A stretch of 64,000 nt of DNA from Stenomitos frigidus ULC18 (GTDB taxonomy: Bacteria; Cyanobacteriota; Cyanobacteriia; Leptolyngbyales; Leptolyngbyaceae), in contig NZ_PVWK01000014.1 of NCBI RefSeq assembly GCF_003003795.1, positions 124,001 through 188,000 on the forward strand. Reading direction: 5' to 3'. Both the position numbers and the translations under genes were made by a program. The notes beneath the pieces are model-generated. The model made no database searches. It was given only the letters and a program-made list of their open reading frames with translations, and was not told where the DNA came from. Shown here in pieces: positions 18,461-28,276 of the stretch. The first letter of the stretch is position 1. Each line of letters starts with the position of its first letter.

Positions 18461-20506
18461 TTGCTTGCTTTCCTGAGCCAAATTCGAGCAACTATTGCCA
18501 GTTGGTGGTCGGAGTTTACCCTCCAGACTAAGCTGATGGCAGCGGCAACGCTTGTGGTTTCTTTGATTATGAGTGGGCTGACCTTCTGGGCCGTGAACAC
18601 GATTCAGGAAGACGCTCGCCTCAACGACACCCGTTTCGGTCGTGATCTGGGCTTGCTGTTGGCAGCCAACGTCGCGCCGCTGGTCGATGAAAATCGCACT
18701 GAACTGGCACGTTTCTCCCATCGCTTTTACAGCAGCACTTCTAGCATCCGCTACATGCTCTATGCCGATGCTGAGGGCAATATTTTTTTCGGGATTCCGT
18801 TTTCCGAGTCGGAAGTGCAGAACTCGCTCACCATTCGTCGGAAAATTCACTTACCCGACAATTACGCCGAGCATACAGACGCACCAATGGTGCGACAGCA
18901 CATGACACCCGATGGTGAAGTCACCGATGTGTTTGTCCCGCTCGTTGATGAGGGAGGGTACAAAGGCGTGCTGGCGATCGGCACCAACCCAAATCCGACA
19001 GTAGTGACCTCCTCTCATTTGACGCGTGATGTGACGATCGCGGTCTTTGTTTCGATCTGGGTCATGGTGATTTTGGGAGCAGTCTTTAATGCGCTGACGA
19101 TTACCAAACCCATCAAAGAATTGTTATTTGGTGTTAAAAACATCTCCTCTGGCAACTTCAAGCAACGGGTCGATCTGCCCCTTGGAGGGGAACTAGGCGA
19201 ACTGATTGCCAGTTTTAACGAGATGGCAGAAAAGCTGGAGCGCTACGAAGAGCAAAATATCGAAGAACTGACTGCCGAAAAAGCGAAGCTCGAAACGCTG
19301 GTGTCTACGATCGCCGATGGCGCGGTGCTGCTAGACATTGACATGCAGGTGGTGCTAGTCAATCCAACCGCTCGCCGCCTCTTTGGCTGGGAAGGCAAAC
19401 CAGTGGAAGGAGTCAATTTACTGCGCTTGCTACCCTCACCCGTCCAGGCAGAAATTACCCGCCCGTTATACCAAATTGCGAAAGGTGAACTGCGCGAGGG
19501 TGCCGAGTTTCGCATTGCGCTGAAGGAACCACTCGATCGCACCGTGCGCATTCTGCTGACGACTGTGCTGGATTTGTCGCGGGAGAACGTGAAAGGCATT
19601 GCGATGACAGTACAGGATATCACCCGCGAAGCCGAACTCAACGAAGCGAAGAGCCAATTTATTAGCAACGTCTCTCACGAACTCAGAACGCCACTGTTCA
19701 ACATCAAGTCCTTTATTGAAACGCTGCATGAGTATGGCGAAGATTTGAGCGTTGCCGAACAGCGGGAGTTTTTGGACACTGCCAATCGGGAGACCGATCG
19801 CCTTACGCGACTCGTCAACGATGTGCTGGATTTGTCTCGCTTAGAATCCTTCAAGCTCTACAACTTTGAGCCGGTTGATCTGGCGCAACCCGTTGAGCAA
19901 ACCTTGCGAACTTATCGCTTAAATGCTCGCGATAAAGGTATTGAGCTCGTTCAGGACATTGAACCATCCTTGCCGTCTGTTGTCGGGCACTACGACTTGT
20001 TGCTGCAAGTGTTTACCAATCTGGTTGGTAATGCACTGAAATTTACCGAAACGGGAGGGAAAGTGGCGATTCGGGCGTACTTGCTGGGCAGCGATCGCCC
20101 CATGCATGAACAGCATGAGAAACAGCCGTTTCTTTGTCCGCCTGCTGAGAGTGTGAACACTACTGACGCTCAGAATCTTGACTTCCAAATGGTTCGGATT
20201 GAAGTCTCAGATACAGGCATTGGCATTGATATGGATGATCAAAGCGCCATCTTCGATCGCTTTTTCCGCGTCGAAAATCGGGTGCATACACTTGAAGGCA
20301 CTGGCTTAGGCTTGTCTATTGTGCGGAATATTATTGAGAAGCACCATAGCCACGTCCGTTTAGTCAGTGAAGTGGGCATTGGTACGACGTTCTGGTTTGA
20401 TCTCAAAGTGTTTCAGGAAAATACGTTGGCCGAATCTGACGAAACAGACCACTCCCAGCCCTCAGAGACATTGATTGGGGCCCAAACGAGTTCGGTCGTT
20501 ACCTAG
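18461..20506 (+). CDS. nblS: Sensor histidine kinase NblS (Hik33/DspA family)
   Basis: NblS/Hik33 controls phycobilisome degradation and responses to high light, cold, salt and nutrient stress, usually with the regulator RpaB. The 681-residue protein has a first membrane helix at about 20-48, an extracytoplasmic sensor region to about 190, a second helix (IAVFVSIWVMVILGAVF), a HAMP domain (ALTITKPIKELL onward), a PAS domain (about 275-390), HisKA with H406 in NVSHELRTPLFNIKS, and a HATPase (N box FTNLVGNALKF, then DTGIGI, GTGLGLSIV). The apparent start is TTG 18461, in front of LAFLSQIRATIASWW; no ATG is near and no clear ribosome site is visible. The 80-bp spacer after purD contains AACCAC/GTGGTT dyads. 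It may be co-transcribed with purD. Confidence 0.9.
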   Translation: MLAFLSQIRATIASWWSEFTLQTKLMAAATLVVSLIMSGLTFWAVNTIQEDARLNDTRFGRDLGLLLAANVAPLVDENRTELARFSHRFYSSTSSIRYMLYADAEGNIFFGIPFSESEVQNSLTIRRKIHLPDNYAEHTDAPMVRQHMTPDGEVTDVFVPLVDEGGYKGVLAIGTNPNPTVVTSSHLTRDVTIAVFVSIWVMVILGAVFNALTITKPIKELLFGVKNISSGNFKQRVDLPLGGELGELIASFNEMAEKLERYEEQNIEELTAEKAKLETLVSTIADGAVLLDIDMQVVLVNPTARRLFGWEGKPVEGVNLLRLLPSPVQAEITRPLYQIAKGELREGAEFRIALKEPLDRTVRILLTTVLDLSRENVKGIAMTVQDITREAELNEAKSQFISNVSHELRTPLFNIKSFIETLHEYGEDLSVAEQREFLDTANRETDRLTRLVNDVLDLSRLESFKLYNFEPVDLAQPVEQTLRTYRLNARDKGIELVQDIEPSLPSVVGHYDLLLQVFTNLVGNALKFTETGGKVAIRAYLLGSDRPMHEQHEKQPFLCPPAESVNTTDAQNLDFQMVRIEVSDTGIGIDMDDQSAIFDRFFRVENRVHTLEGTGLGLSIVRNIIEKHHSHVRLVSEVGIGTTFWFDLKVFQENTLAESDETDHSQPSETLIGAQTSSVVT

Positions 20507-20573
20507 CCGTCAGTTTCAATTAACCGCTAAGGTTTTGAGGAGGTTTCTTTGAGGGGCTGAGATCACACCAGTT

Positions 20574-20600
20574 GAGGGGCCTTGCAGTGCAAGGTCCCTC
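20574..20600. terminator. Stem-loop between convergent nblS and ftsZ
   Basis: The arms GAGGGGCCTTGCA (20574-20586) and TGCAAGGTCCCTC (20588-20600) pair fully, with one G-U. A long T-run is lacking on either side (CTTTCTTTCT follows 14 nt later on the plus strand), so efficiency is uncertain. Position between converging stops supports a terminator for both genes. Confidence 0.5.
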
Positions 20601-20631
20601 GTGGTAACTGGTACTTTCTTTCTGCGCCGTA

Positions 20632-21927
20632 CTAACGGGGGGGGCGGCGGCGCTGCAGAAATTCAGGAATGTCGAGCCCACCAGGTGGCTTGTTTTTGGG
20701 CTCTGCAACAGGCGGCTGACTGCCTACCGGTGGTGCAACGGGGCGTCTAGTGCCTGTTGTCTTGGATAAGTTCTGTGGCCGGACGTCGTGGGTAAACCCA
20801 GTAGCGATGACGGTAATCCGGAGCTCTCCCTGCATCCGCTCGTCAATCACCGCGCCGAAGATAATGTTCGCTTCTGGATCGACAACTTCATAGATGATTT
20901 CAGCAGCTGCGTTGACTTCATGCAGCGTCAGGTCTGTGCCACCTGTAATGTTAAAGACAACGCCACGAGCACCCTCGATCGAGGATTCGAGTAGCGGTGA
21001 GGAAATTGATGCAACGGCTGCTTCCCTCGCTCTCGACTTGCCCGAGCCAATGCCAATGCCCATCAGTGCTGAACCAGCATCTGCCATTACAGCCCGCACA
21101 TCAGCAAAGTCAACGTTCACCAAGCCTGGAATGGTAATGATGTCTGAAATGCCCTGTACACCTTGCCGCAGAATGTCATCCGCAACGCGAAAGGCTTCCT
21201 GAACTGGCGTCTGTTCTGAAATGACCGATAACAACTTGTCGTTAGGGATCACGATGAGGGTATCAACCCGACTTTGCAATGCTGCAATCCCTTCTTCTGC
21301 CTGACCGGTGCGGCGACGCCCTTCAAAGGTAAAGGGTCTGGTGACAACACCAACGGTCAGTGCACCCATTTCCTTGGCGACCTCTGCCACGATCGGCGCA
21401 GCGCCTGTACCTGTACCGCCTCCCATACCAGCAGTAATAAAGACAAGATCGGCATTTTCCAACGCTTTCGCGATTTCGTCGCGTGACTCTTCGGCTGCCT
21501 TTTGACCGATCGCCGGATTACCCCCTGCGCCCAACCCACGCGTTAGCTTTTGACCCATCTGCAGACGGTTGATCGCAGTGGCATAGGTCAGTGCCTGTGC
21601 GTCTGTATTAATGGACCAAAATTCAACACCTGCCACATCGCTGGCAATCATACGGTTGACCGCGTTGCCACCGCCGCCGCCAACTCCAATGACTTTAATC
21701 TTGGCTACGCTACTGGGCACAATATCACCACTCCTTGATTCTTCCCCTGGCAGACCCTTAACGTTTGCCGGTTGACTTAAGTGTAGTCCGGAGTTGCCAA
21801 AGGGATTTGACGCCTCCGCTGGCACTGAAAAGTTATTCTGTCCTTCGGGGTGGGAGCCGTTGTGGGCTTCCTTTAAATTATCATTGAGTGCCATTTGAGT
21901 TGCAGCCGAATTACTATTAAGAGTCAT
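20632..21927 (-). CDS. ftsZ: Cell division GTPase FtsZ
   Basis: FtsZ is the tubulin-like GTPase forming the Z ring at midcell. The protein has 431 residues. The first 70 form a variable, Asn/Ser-rich cyanobacterial extension before [20 protein letters not shown]. The tubulin signature is [12 protein letters not shown], and T7-loop-like sequence occurs near [11 protein letters not shown]. The C-terminal linker is Pro-rich, and the end [15 protein letters not shown] is the conserved tail that binds partners, followed by a basic cap. The start ATG at 21927 agrees with extended N-termini seen in cyanobacteria; ATG further in (MALNDN) is possible. It lies downstream of ftsQ on the same strand (spacing about 200 bp), the usual ftsQ-ftsZ order. 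Confidence 0.97.
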   Translation of the reverse strand: MTLNSNSAATQMALNDNLKEAHNGSHPEGQNNFSVPAEASNPFGNSGLHLSQPANVKGLPGEESRSGDIVPSSVAKIKVIGVGGGGGNAVNRMIASDVAGVEFWSINTDAQALTYATAINRLQMGQKLTRGLGAGGNPAIGQKAAEESRDEIAKALENADLVFITAGMGGGTGTGAAPIVAEVAKEMGALTVGVVTRPFTFEGRRRTGQAEEGIAALQSRVDTLIVIPNDKLLSVISEQTPVQEAFRVADDILRQGVQGISDIITIPGLVNVDFADVRAVMADAGSALMGIGIGSGKSRAREAAVASISSPLLESSIEGARGVVFNITGGTDLTLHEVNAAAEIIYEVVDPEANIIFGAVIDERMQGELRITVIATGFTHDVRPQNLSKTTGTRRPVAPPVGSQPPVAEPKNKPPGGLDIPEFLQRRRPPR

Positions 21928-22129
21928 TGGAATTGCAGCGATTATAAACTACGTTTTAGTACTCAGACAGTGTGGTCAACTATAAGGGAAGCGATTCAAA
22001 AAACCAACTGATTCAAAAAAACAGCTATAGGGAGATGAGGACGACCTTGCAACAGGCTGAAAAGCTCATTCTTTTGACGGAATCTGATCAGCCTCATGAC
22101 TGGCTATCCATAATCTCATACTTATAAAA

Positions 22130-22990
22130 CTAAGGATTACCAGATTTTACAAGGTTTTGGGGTTTTGGCATCTGCACAGTTGGAGCCTCCGGATTACGGA
22201 GATCAATGTACGTTATTTGACTGACGCTTGGGTGCTTTGATAGCCTTCGCATGCGATCGATTACTTTGAGCTGCGACGGAAACTGAGCGTTATACGGCCC
22301 TGTATACACCAAACCCAATTCTGTCTTAAGGATCAGATTAGCGGGATCACGCCAATCCAGCTCAGAAACGTTGATCGGTGGGCCTTGCATCAGCTCTCGA
22401 TAGAGCTTGGGCCAAGAGGAACGGTAGCTCTCTGGGTTACCGATGACTTTAAGCGTTGGCAATTTGAGCGATTGATCCAGTGAGACATAGCTTTCTAAAG
22501 GGATGATCATCCCTTTTTCATCGAGCAAGCCACTTTTAGCGGCCGTCGCTGGTTTTGCGGTTCCTCCTGGTGCTGGGCGATCGTCTGATGTCACCGCGAT
22601 CGCCACAGGAAGCCGCTCTTTCACCTGTACAATGAGCCCTGGTGGAAAGAGTTGGCGGCTCACAATCACTGCTTCGATGGGCGCGCGTGCCTGGAGCTCG
22701 CGTGCAATCAGTTGGGGCTCTACTCGAAAAAGTGATTGTGGATACGGAATGGGTAGGAGCGATCTCAGTGTACGCACTGGAATAAAGTGATTTCCCTCGA
22801 TCCGCACCTGCTCTGGACGACGAATCACCCATGTCGGCAGCGTTGCCGCCCAAACAACCCCAGCAGTCAGCCCACAAACCGCTACCACTCTCCAGCTTGC
22901 CTGCAAGAACTTCACACGCCTGCGTTGGCGCAATTTTTGTCGCCGCTGTGCTAACTCTGTTTGAGACACTGACGCAATGCTGCTAATCAT
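22130..22990 (-). CDS. ftsQ: Cell division protein FtsQ/DivIB
   Basis: FtsQ is a bitopic membrane protein that links early and late divisome parts. Of 286 residues, the first 35 are cytoplasmic and basic (RRQKLRQRRRVKFLQ). A transmembrane helix lies at about 33-52 (VVAVCGLTAGVVWAATL). A POTRA domain follows (about 58-130: IRIEGNHFI-like VRIEGNHFIPVRTLRSLLPI, then ELQARAPIEAVIVSRQLFPPGLIVQVKERLPVAI), and then the FtsQ beta domain to about 270. It precedes ftsZ on the same strand with a 200-bp spacer that probably contains the ftsZ promoter. Confidence 0.9.
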   Translation of the reverse strand: MISSIASVSQTELAQRRQKLRQRRRVKFLQASWRVVAVCGLTAGVVWAATLPTWVIRRPEQVRIEGNHFIPVRTLRSLLPIPYPQSLFRVEPQLIARELQARAPIEAVIVSRQLFPPGLIVQVKERLPVAIAVTSDDRPAPGGTAKPATAAKSGLLDEKGMIIPLESYVSLDQSLKLPTLKVIGNPESYRSSWPKLYRELMQGPPINVSELDWRDPANLILKTELGLVYTGPYNAQFPSQLKVIDRMRRLSKHPSVSQITYIDLRNPEAPTVQMPKPQNLVKSGNP

Positions 22991-23388
22991 CCACTTTTTT
23001 AAGACTCATATCATGAGTAAACGAATCAATCTCTCAAGATACCTGATTTTGACAAATAATCTCGGCAATGTTTGAGGTTTAGCAAAATTTACTCATCGCG
23101 CTCGATCGGGCATCGAACAAACGTCTAGAAAGGACTATCCAAATGCCGTTCTAAGCTCAATACAGCACTCATGGAAACAGTTAATGTGTTTCTCGAACCG
23201 CTCGCCTACTTCCCCCATTTAACCACTCATCACCTTTTCTGCAAGGTTGTTTTGAGACGTTGCCTGTAGGTGTAGGAGTCGGAAGTCGGACAGGGGGAAA
23301 AGCTTAAAGGCAGGCAAGCCTCTTTAACGCAGCGGCGCAAAGCGCTACTCAAGCCTCAAACCTCAACAGCCAGCCCCTCAGCCCCTAC
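22991..23388. other. Spacer upstream of ftsQ with a dispersed repeat
   Basis: About 400 bp with no gene. 23330-23352 is a 23-bp sequence that recurs in exact reverse complement at 38230-38252, where it is part of a protein-coding linker. The rest contains CCTCAAACCTCAACAGCC-type repeats and a likely ftsQ promoter near 23000-23060. Confidence 0.6.
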
Positions 23389-23835
23389 TTAGCTCGTCGC
23401 TTCCTGAAGTTGTACAGCGATGCGTTCACCAAATTCTGGATCGGTATTCGCCAAGCCCAAGAGTTGCAAATACTCTTGACGCGTCAAACCAGCTTTTTCA
23501 ATAATCGCTAGTGCTTCAGATTCGATTTCCTGCTCAACGCGCAGCGATTCTGACTCGGTTTCTGACCCCTGAAGTTCTCCCTCACGGCGCTCAATCAGTG
23601 CAACGACCTGCAAACACGCATGAACAAATTCGCTGACCTTTTCTGAAGGAATGCTGCTGGGATCAACCACCGATCGACTGGGTGCTACCAGCTCTTGGGA
23701 TGCAGCAGGAGGATCGCCAACAGGCGGTACTGTTGCTGCCAGAGCCGCAGGTTGATGGATGGTAGAGAAACAGAAAATGAAGGTGCCTAGAAAAACCAGA
23801 ACGACATGCCAAACACGAGGGAGGAAGAGGTTCAT
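23389..23835 (-). CDS. DUF4168-like secreted protein
   Basis: A 148-residue exported protein. Residues 1-33 form a signal peptide (VWHVVLVFLGTFIFCFSTIHQPAALAA). A Pro/Ser linker follows. The C-terminal half reads like the DUF4168 helical domain: VSEFVHACLQVVALIERRE, an acidic coiled coil, and AIIEKAGLTRQEYLQLLGLANTDPEFGERI, matching the family's 'GLT..EY..I...A..DPEL' pattern. The function is unknown. It is monocistronic and divergent from the pentapeptide protein. Confidence 0.7.
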   Translation of the reverse strand: MNLFLPRVWHVVLVFLGTFIFCFSTIHQPAALAATVPPVGDPPAASQELVAPSRSVVDPSSIPSEKVSEFVHACLQVVALIERREGELQGSETESESLRVEQEIESEALAIIEKAGLTRQEYLQLLGLANTDPEFGERIAVQLQEATS

Positions 23836-24034
23836 AGCGAAGTCAGGAAAGGCATGAGTAACACGACCGATGGCTTTAACCTAGCGCGTTTGGGGCATTT
23901 GATCCATCACGATCACACCCTTTTTTAGGGATATCGTGTCATCGTACCTGCTGACTCACTCATCAACAGCGGCCAATCGCTTGCTGTTGGGGCACCACTC
24001 GCTACAGTATGGAGACAATGAGTGAGTTAACGTT

Positions 24035-24580
24035 GTGAAGCTGAAATGGATGGGGCTGTTGGTTGCACTCAGTCTATGCAGTGTGCTCTTGCTTTACCGC
24101 CGAGAGTCATTGGTTATCTGGCTGCTCGTGACCAAGCAATGTCCGGGCTGTGACCTCAAGGGCAAAAACTTGCTTGGGGCCGAGCTACAAGGCGCAAATC
24201 TCCAAGGGGCAAACTTGAGTGACGCCAATCTGAGTGAGGCGAACCTGCAAGGGAGCAACCTGGCGTCAGCGAGCTTAGAGCGGGCAGATTTGAGCTTGAG
24301 TAACTTGAGCCATGCCAGTTTAGTAGACGCTAATGTGAGAACCGCCAACCTGAGTGGCGCGAACCTGATCAGCGCGGATTTCCAGGATGCAGAGCTGAGA
24401 CAGTCAAATTTACTGTTTGCTGACCTTCAGGGAGCCAATCTTGGCAATGTTGATTTGAGGCAGGTGGATCTCCACGGAGCCAACCTTTTGCAGACGGAAC
24501 TCGTTGGAACGGTGCTACCAACGCCGAAGGTTCAGACCGATAACCCTCACCAGACCTTAGACTTCAAGGTAAAGCGTTAA
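24035..24580 (+). CDS. Pentapeptide-repeat protein with N-terminal membrane anchor
   Basis: A 181-residue protein starting at GTG 24035. Residues 1-20 are hydrophobic (LLVALSLCSVLLL) and act as a signal or anchor. CPGCDLKGKNLLG then leads into about 22 pentapeptide units of the A(D/N)LXX type (for example GANLQGANLSDANLSEANL). These build a right-handed quadrilateral beta-helix. Such proteins are abundant in cyanobacteria and have mostly unknown roles. The lone CxxC before the repeats is common in this subgroup. It stands alone, divergent from the DUF4168-like gene. Confidence 0.88.
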   Translation: MKLKWMGLLVALSLCSVLLLYRRESLVIWLLVTKQCPGCDLKGKNLLGAELQGANLQGANLSDANLSEANLQGSNLASASLERADLSLSNLSHASLVDANVRTANLSGANLISADFQDAELRQSNLLFADLQGANLGNVDLRQVDLHGANLLQTELVGTVLPTPKVQTDNPHQTLDFKVKR

Positions 24581-24679
24581 GAAACCTGGTTTCTGCCAGT
24601 GAAGCCAACAAAACCTCAATGCTTCGGGATAGAAACCCGGTTTCTGCTCAGCTCAAACTGCTTCAGACGTTCCATCCAA

Positions 24680-25348
24680 CTAAAGGTGAATTTGGCTCAA
24701 GATCATCCGTAGACGATCGTAGTCGTCTTTGAGCAGCAAGCTGAGCGATCGCCCTGCTTGCACTAACCAGGCGCGATCGGCTTGCCGCAGTTGGTAAATC
24801 TCGCGAATGGTCGCGGCAGCTAGCGCATCGACAGGGGCACCAGGCATTTGCAGTAGAGTGCGCAGGAAGTCTAAGGTCTCGCTAAAGTGAAGAATTTCAG
24901 CCACTTCGCAAACATAGACCGCTTGATGAATTTGCGGTGGGCGTGGCGGCAAATGCTGATAAACGGTGGCATTCTCCGTAGAACGAGCATTCCCCATACT
25001 CAAGGGAGGACAATAACCGACGATCGCCGCCCGAAACTCCGTCTTCAGCATGGCAAAGATTTGGGGCTGCTGCTCACGCAAGTCTTGTAGCGAGAGCCCT
25101 AACGCCCGCGCCCGATGAACGGAGTCGATCGGGCTAGTGGTGGCATGATAAACCACGGCATAAATCTGATTGCCAGATTCTTCATCGACTGATTTAACCC
25201 AACTGCCAAACGGCGGCATTACCGGAAAACTTAAGTTTTCCGGCTCTAAGCACTGTGCCAGAAACTCAGTCGTTGCCGTCTCAATGACCTCAGCAATGTG
25301 ATTGGGAGGACGATTCTGAGCCGCAAATTGAGGGAGAGGAAGACGCAT
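24680..25348 (-). CDS. Conserved cyanobacterial protein, HAS-barrel-like
   Basis: A 222-residue soluble protein. The start RLPLPQFAAQNRPPNHIAEV and the stretch AVVYHATTSPIDSVHRARAL are strongly conserved-looking. The first half resembles the HAS-barrel fold found at the N-terminus of HerA-type ATPases, and I recall cyanobacterial homologues annotated in this way. The second half is helical, with no nuclease or ATPase motifs. There is no signal peptide. It lies upstream of ndhS and rodA on the minus strand with modest gaps, so the neighbourhood may reflect a conserved cluster. The function is unknown. Confidence 0.6.
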   Translation of the reverse strand: MRLPLPQFAAQNRPPNHIAEVIETATTEFLAQCLEPENLSFPVMPPFGSWVKSVDEESGNQIYAVVYHATTSPIDSVHRARALGLSLQDLREQQPQIFAMLKTEFRAAIVGYCPPLSMGNARSTENATVYQHLPPRPPQIHQAVYVCEVAEILHFSETLDFLRTLLQMPGAPVDALAAATIREIYQLRQADRAWLVQAGRSLSLLLKDDYDRLRMILSQIHL

Positions 25349-25431
25349 AGAGAGTGCTGAGTGTTGAGTGCTAAGTGTTGAGTTGTCTTTAATTCATAAC
25401 TCAAAACTCCCAACTCAAACCTTTCATCGCC

Positions 25432-25629
25432 TCACTTGCCTTTTTTCTTGCCAGCCGTAACATCAACTTCTTCTAGTTCTGCTAAGCGAAAGGTGACCAG
25501 TTTATCCCAGTTGCCGCCTTCAAACAGGACAGCAGCTTTACCGTCAGAGACTCGCTGGACTAAGCCCTGAAAAGCATAGTATGTATCTTCTGCATTGACG
25601 ACCTTAACGGCTGAACCTGGCAAAATCAT
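25432..25629 (-). CDS. ndhS: NAD(P)H-quinone oxidoreductase subunit S
   Basis: A 65-residue SH3-like protein that forms the ferredoxin-docking part of the photosynthetic NDH-1 complex on the thylakoid membrane, supporting cyclic electron flow and respiration. [40 protein letters not shown] and [12 protein letters not shown] are characteristic. The C-terminal lysine-rich tail (KKKGK) fits a ferredoxin-binding surface. The length is typical. It lies between the HAS-barrel-like gene and rodA on the same strand, with about 80 and 126 bp spacing. Confidence 0.88.
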   Translation of the reverse strand: MILPGSAVKVVNAEDTYYAFQGLVQRVSDGKAAVLFEGGNWDKLVTFRLAELEEVDVTAGKKKGK

Positions 25630-25755
25630 AGTTTTTCACGATGTGACAGTTATTAATAGATTAAAGGATAGAGACCAAAAGAAAGGCTTAAGGATGAGAG
25701 CTAACCACTAGAAATTTCCTATTGATCCTTCACTTCAGACTCTATACTTCCTGCT

Positions 25756-27033
25756 TCAATCTCTAAAATTCAGGCGCTGACGGAAGTTTGCAACGGATTG
25801 TACTAACCCGATCGCAACAAAGTTGGTAATTAAGGCAGAGCGACCGTAACTAATCCAGGGTAGCGGAATGCCCGTTACAGGTGCCAGGCCGATCGTCATA
25901 CCGACGTTGACAACGACCTGAAAGACCAGCATCGACAGCACGCCGATTGCCAGCAGTGAGCCAAAATTATCACGAGCATTCTGCGCAATGATAATGATGC
26001 GCAGACAAATCACCCAAAAGACGAGCAAGACAACAAAGCAACCCACAAAACCCAGTTCTTCGCCAATGGCTGAAAAGATGAAGTCTGTATGCTGCTCTGG
26101 AATAAAGTTGAGCTGCGTTTGGGTGCCTTGTGTGAGTCCGCGTCCCCACAGTTCTCCAGCGCCGATCGCAATACGTGATTGGATCAGGTGATAGCCACCC
26201 CCTAACGGATCTTTATCTGGGTCGAGAAACAAGATCAGTCGATCCTTCTGATAGTCTTTCAGAAAGCCCCAGGCAATGTGCCCAAGTTCACCTGCAACCA
26301 GGTTTAGGACTAGCGCTCCGGCAGCCCCAAACCGATGCCAAGGTAGCGTTCGCCAACCGATAAAACCTGTCAGCGCAATCCAAAGAGCGAGCAAGCCAAT
26401 AAACCAGGGTGAAAGCCCGATCAAGTTAAAGAAGATGGCCGAAATCAGCGGTGAGACTAGAAGCAACAGCCACCCTGGTTTGGCATCGCCCCAGTAGAGT
26501 GCTCCCAGAGTAATCGCACCGAACACCAGCGACGTACCCAGGTCGGGTTGCACAAAGACGAGCGCCCATGGGACAGCCGTAATTGCCAGTGCTCGCACTA
26601 AAACCGGCAGTGTGGAAGCAGGGCGATCGCTCAGAATGGCTGCCAAGGTCACAATGATCCCTAGCTTGGCGAACTCGGATGGCTGTATGTTGAAGCCCCC
26701 AATCGTAATCCAGCGCTGTGCCCCCAGCGCAGATGTTCCCAGGAAGATGACCGCCAGCAGCGAAAGATTGGTCAACCCATAGATCAGCCAGCGAGACTGC
26801 ATCAGGTTGTCGTACCGTGATCGGGCGATCGCCAGCGAGATGACAAACCCGATCGCGCCAATAATCCAGTGCTGATACCAATCTGTCCAACCTTGATTGA
26901 GTTCCGTGCTGCGAATAATCAAGCCCCCAAAGGCGGTGAGCCCCACAGTCAGAACAAACAGCAACCAGTCAGTATGCTGCCAGGGCTGCACCAACGATTT
27001 CCAGCGAATGCGACGAGGGAATTTTTGCAACAT
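25756..27033 (-). CDS. rodA: Rod-shape SEDS glycosyltransferase RodA
   Basis: RodA polymerises lipid II into peptidoglycan together with a class B penicillin-binding protein for lateral wall growth. The 425-residue protein has about ten membrane helices. Typical SEDS landmarks are RWITIGGFNIQPSEFAKL, QPDLGTSLVFGAI, DPDKDPLGGGYHLIQSRIAIG-type loop and GELWGRGLTQGTQTQLNFIPEQHTDFIFS, ending LPWISYGRSALITN. These fit RodA better than FtsW. The start ATG at 27033 lies about 80 bp after mrp ends; both are on the minus strand. Confidence 0.93.
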   Translation of the reverse strand: MLQKFPRRIRWKSLVQPWQHTDWLLFVLTVGLTAFGGLIIRSTELNQGWTDWYQHWIIGAIGFVISLAIARSRYDNLMQSRWLIYGLTNLSLLAVIFLGTSALGAQRWITIGGFNIQPSEFAKLGIIVTLAAILSDRPASTLPVLVRALAITAVPWALVFVQPDLGTSLVFGAITLGALYWGDAKPGWLLLLVSPLISAIFFNLIGLSPWFIGLLALWIALTGFIGWRTLPWHRFGAAGALVLNLVAGELGHIAWGFLKDYQKDRLILFLDPDKDPLGGGYHLIQSRIAIGAGELWGRGLTQGTQTQLNFIPEQHTDFIFSAIGEELGFVGCFVVLLVFWVICLRIIIIAQNARDNFGSLLAIGVLSMLVFQVVVNVGMTIGLAPVTGIPLPWISYGRSALITNFVAIGLVQSVANFRQRLNFRD

Positions 27034-27112
27034 GTTTGGGGAGAATGGAGACGGACAGGCGGTAATGGTTTAAGGAGATTGATTCCATTCGTAGGAACGT
27101 CCCTACAGATAC

Positions 27113-28183
27113 CTACGCTAAGGCAGCGACTGAAACTCTGCCTGCAATACGTTCTGCGATCGCCGTTAACGCCTTGGCTGACGCCGACTCTGGAGCTGCC
27201 AGCACGATAGGAATACCGCGATCGCCCCCTTCACGCAGCGAAATTTCAAGCGGAATGCAACCCAGTAGAGGCACCTGTAGTTCTTGTGCGGTTTTTTCGC
27301 CGCCAGCAGAGCCAAAAATGTCGTACTGCTTCTCTGGCATGTCGGGTGGGATGAAATAGCTCATATTCTCGACAATGCCCAGGACAGGCACGCCCAGCTG
27401 TTGGAACATTTTTAAGCCCCGACGAGAATCGAGCAACGCGACGCTTTGAGGTGTGGTGACAATCACCGCTCCTGCCATCGGCACGGCTTGAGCCAGGGTA
27501 AGCTGAGCATCACCCGTACCCGGTGGCATATCGACGATTAAGTAATCTAAATCGCCCCACTGCACCTGATACAGAAACTGACGAATCACTCCATTGAGCA
27601 TGGGCCCGCGCCAAATGACAGGCTGATCTTTGTCAATCAGAAAGCCCATCGAAACCAGTTTAACGCCGTGGTTGAACGCAGGCTCTAGCACTTCTTGCGC
27701 CCCTGACTGCCGCACGGTGACTTTAGCACCTTCTAGTCCGAGCATCATGGGCGCATTAGGGCCATAAATATCGGCGTCGATCAGCCCGACCTTAGCACCA
27801 GCCTGTGCCAAGGCGACTGCCACATTCACAGCAACGGTACTTTTGCCGACGCCCCCCTTGCCGCTAGAAATTGCCAGAATATTTTTGACGCCATCAATAC
27901 CAGTACGATCGGGCAAGGCTTTCTGAGTGGGAGTTTCAGCCGTTACGTCAACGCTCACCGTTTTAACGTCTGGCAGTGTTTTCACCGCTCGTTCACATTC
28001 ATCAACAATAAATTGGCGGAGTGGGCAAGCGGGTGTGGTGAGCACCAGGGTGAAGCTAACGTTACCATCGGCGATCGCGACGTTGCGGATCATATTCAAG
28101 TCCACCAAGCTTTTGTTCAGCTCGGGGTCTTGTACCGGTTTGAGCACTTCAAGGACAGAACTTGTATCAAGGCGATTGGGCAT
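27113..28183 (-). CDS. mrp: Mrp/ApbC-type iron-sulfur carrier P-loop ATPase
   Basis: Mrp/ApbC binds and transfers [4Fe-4S] clusters in the cytosol. I start it at ATG 28183 (MPNRLDTSSVLEVLKPVQDP), with AGGG upstream; a 28-residue extension to 28267 is open but not family-like. The protein is 356 residues. An N-terminal MIP18/DUF59 domain covers 1-85 with VLTTPACPLR. The P-loop SSGKGGVGKSTVAVN, DADIYGPNAPMMLG, DMPPGTGDAQL and the MSYF segment follow. The usual C-terminal CxxC of ApbC is represented only as ENMSYFIPPDMPEKQYDIFG; cyanobacterial Mrp proteins commonly lack this pair. Confidence 0.92.
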   Translation of the reverse strand: MPNRLDTSSVLEVLKPVQDPELNKSLVDLNMIRNVAIADGNVSFTLVLTTPACPLRQFIVDECERAVKTLPDVKTVSVDVTAETPTQKALPDRTGIDGVKNILAISSGKGGVGKSTVAVNVAVALAQAGAKVGLIDADIYGPNAPMMLGLEGAKVTVRQSGAQEVLEPAFNHGVKLVSMGFLIDKDQPVIWRGPMLNGVIRQFLYQVQWGDLDYLIVDMPPGTGDAQLTLAQAVPMAGAVIVTTPQSVALLDSRRGLKMFQQLGVPVLGIVENMSYFIPPDMPEKQYDIFGSAGGEKTAQELQVPLLGCIPLEISLREGGDRGIPIVLAAPESASAKALTAIAERIAGRVSVAALA

Positions 28184-28276
28184 AGTTAACCCTGACTCCA
28201 GTGCGAAAAATCGATCGGCATGTGTAACGATCTTACCGTTAAGCGATCGCACCACTATTATGAGCAAGGTTTGCGG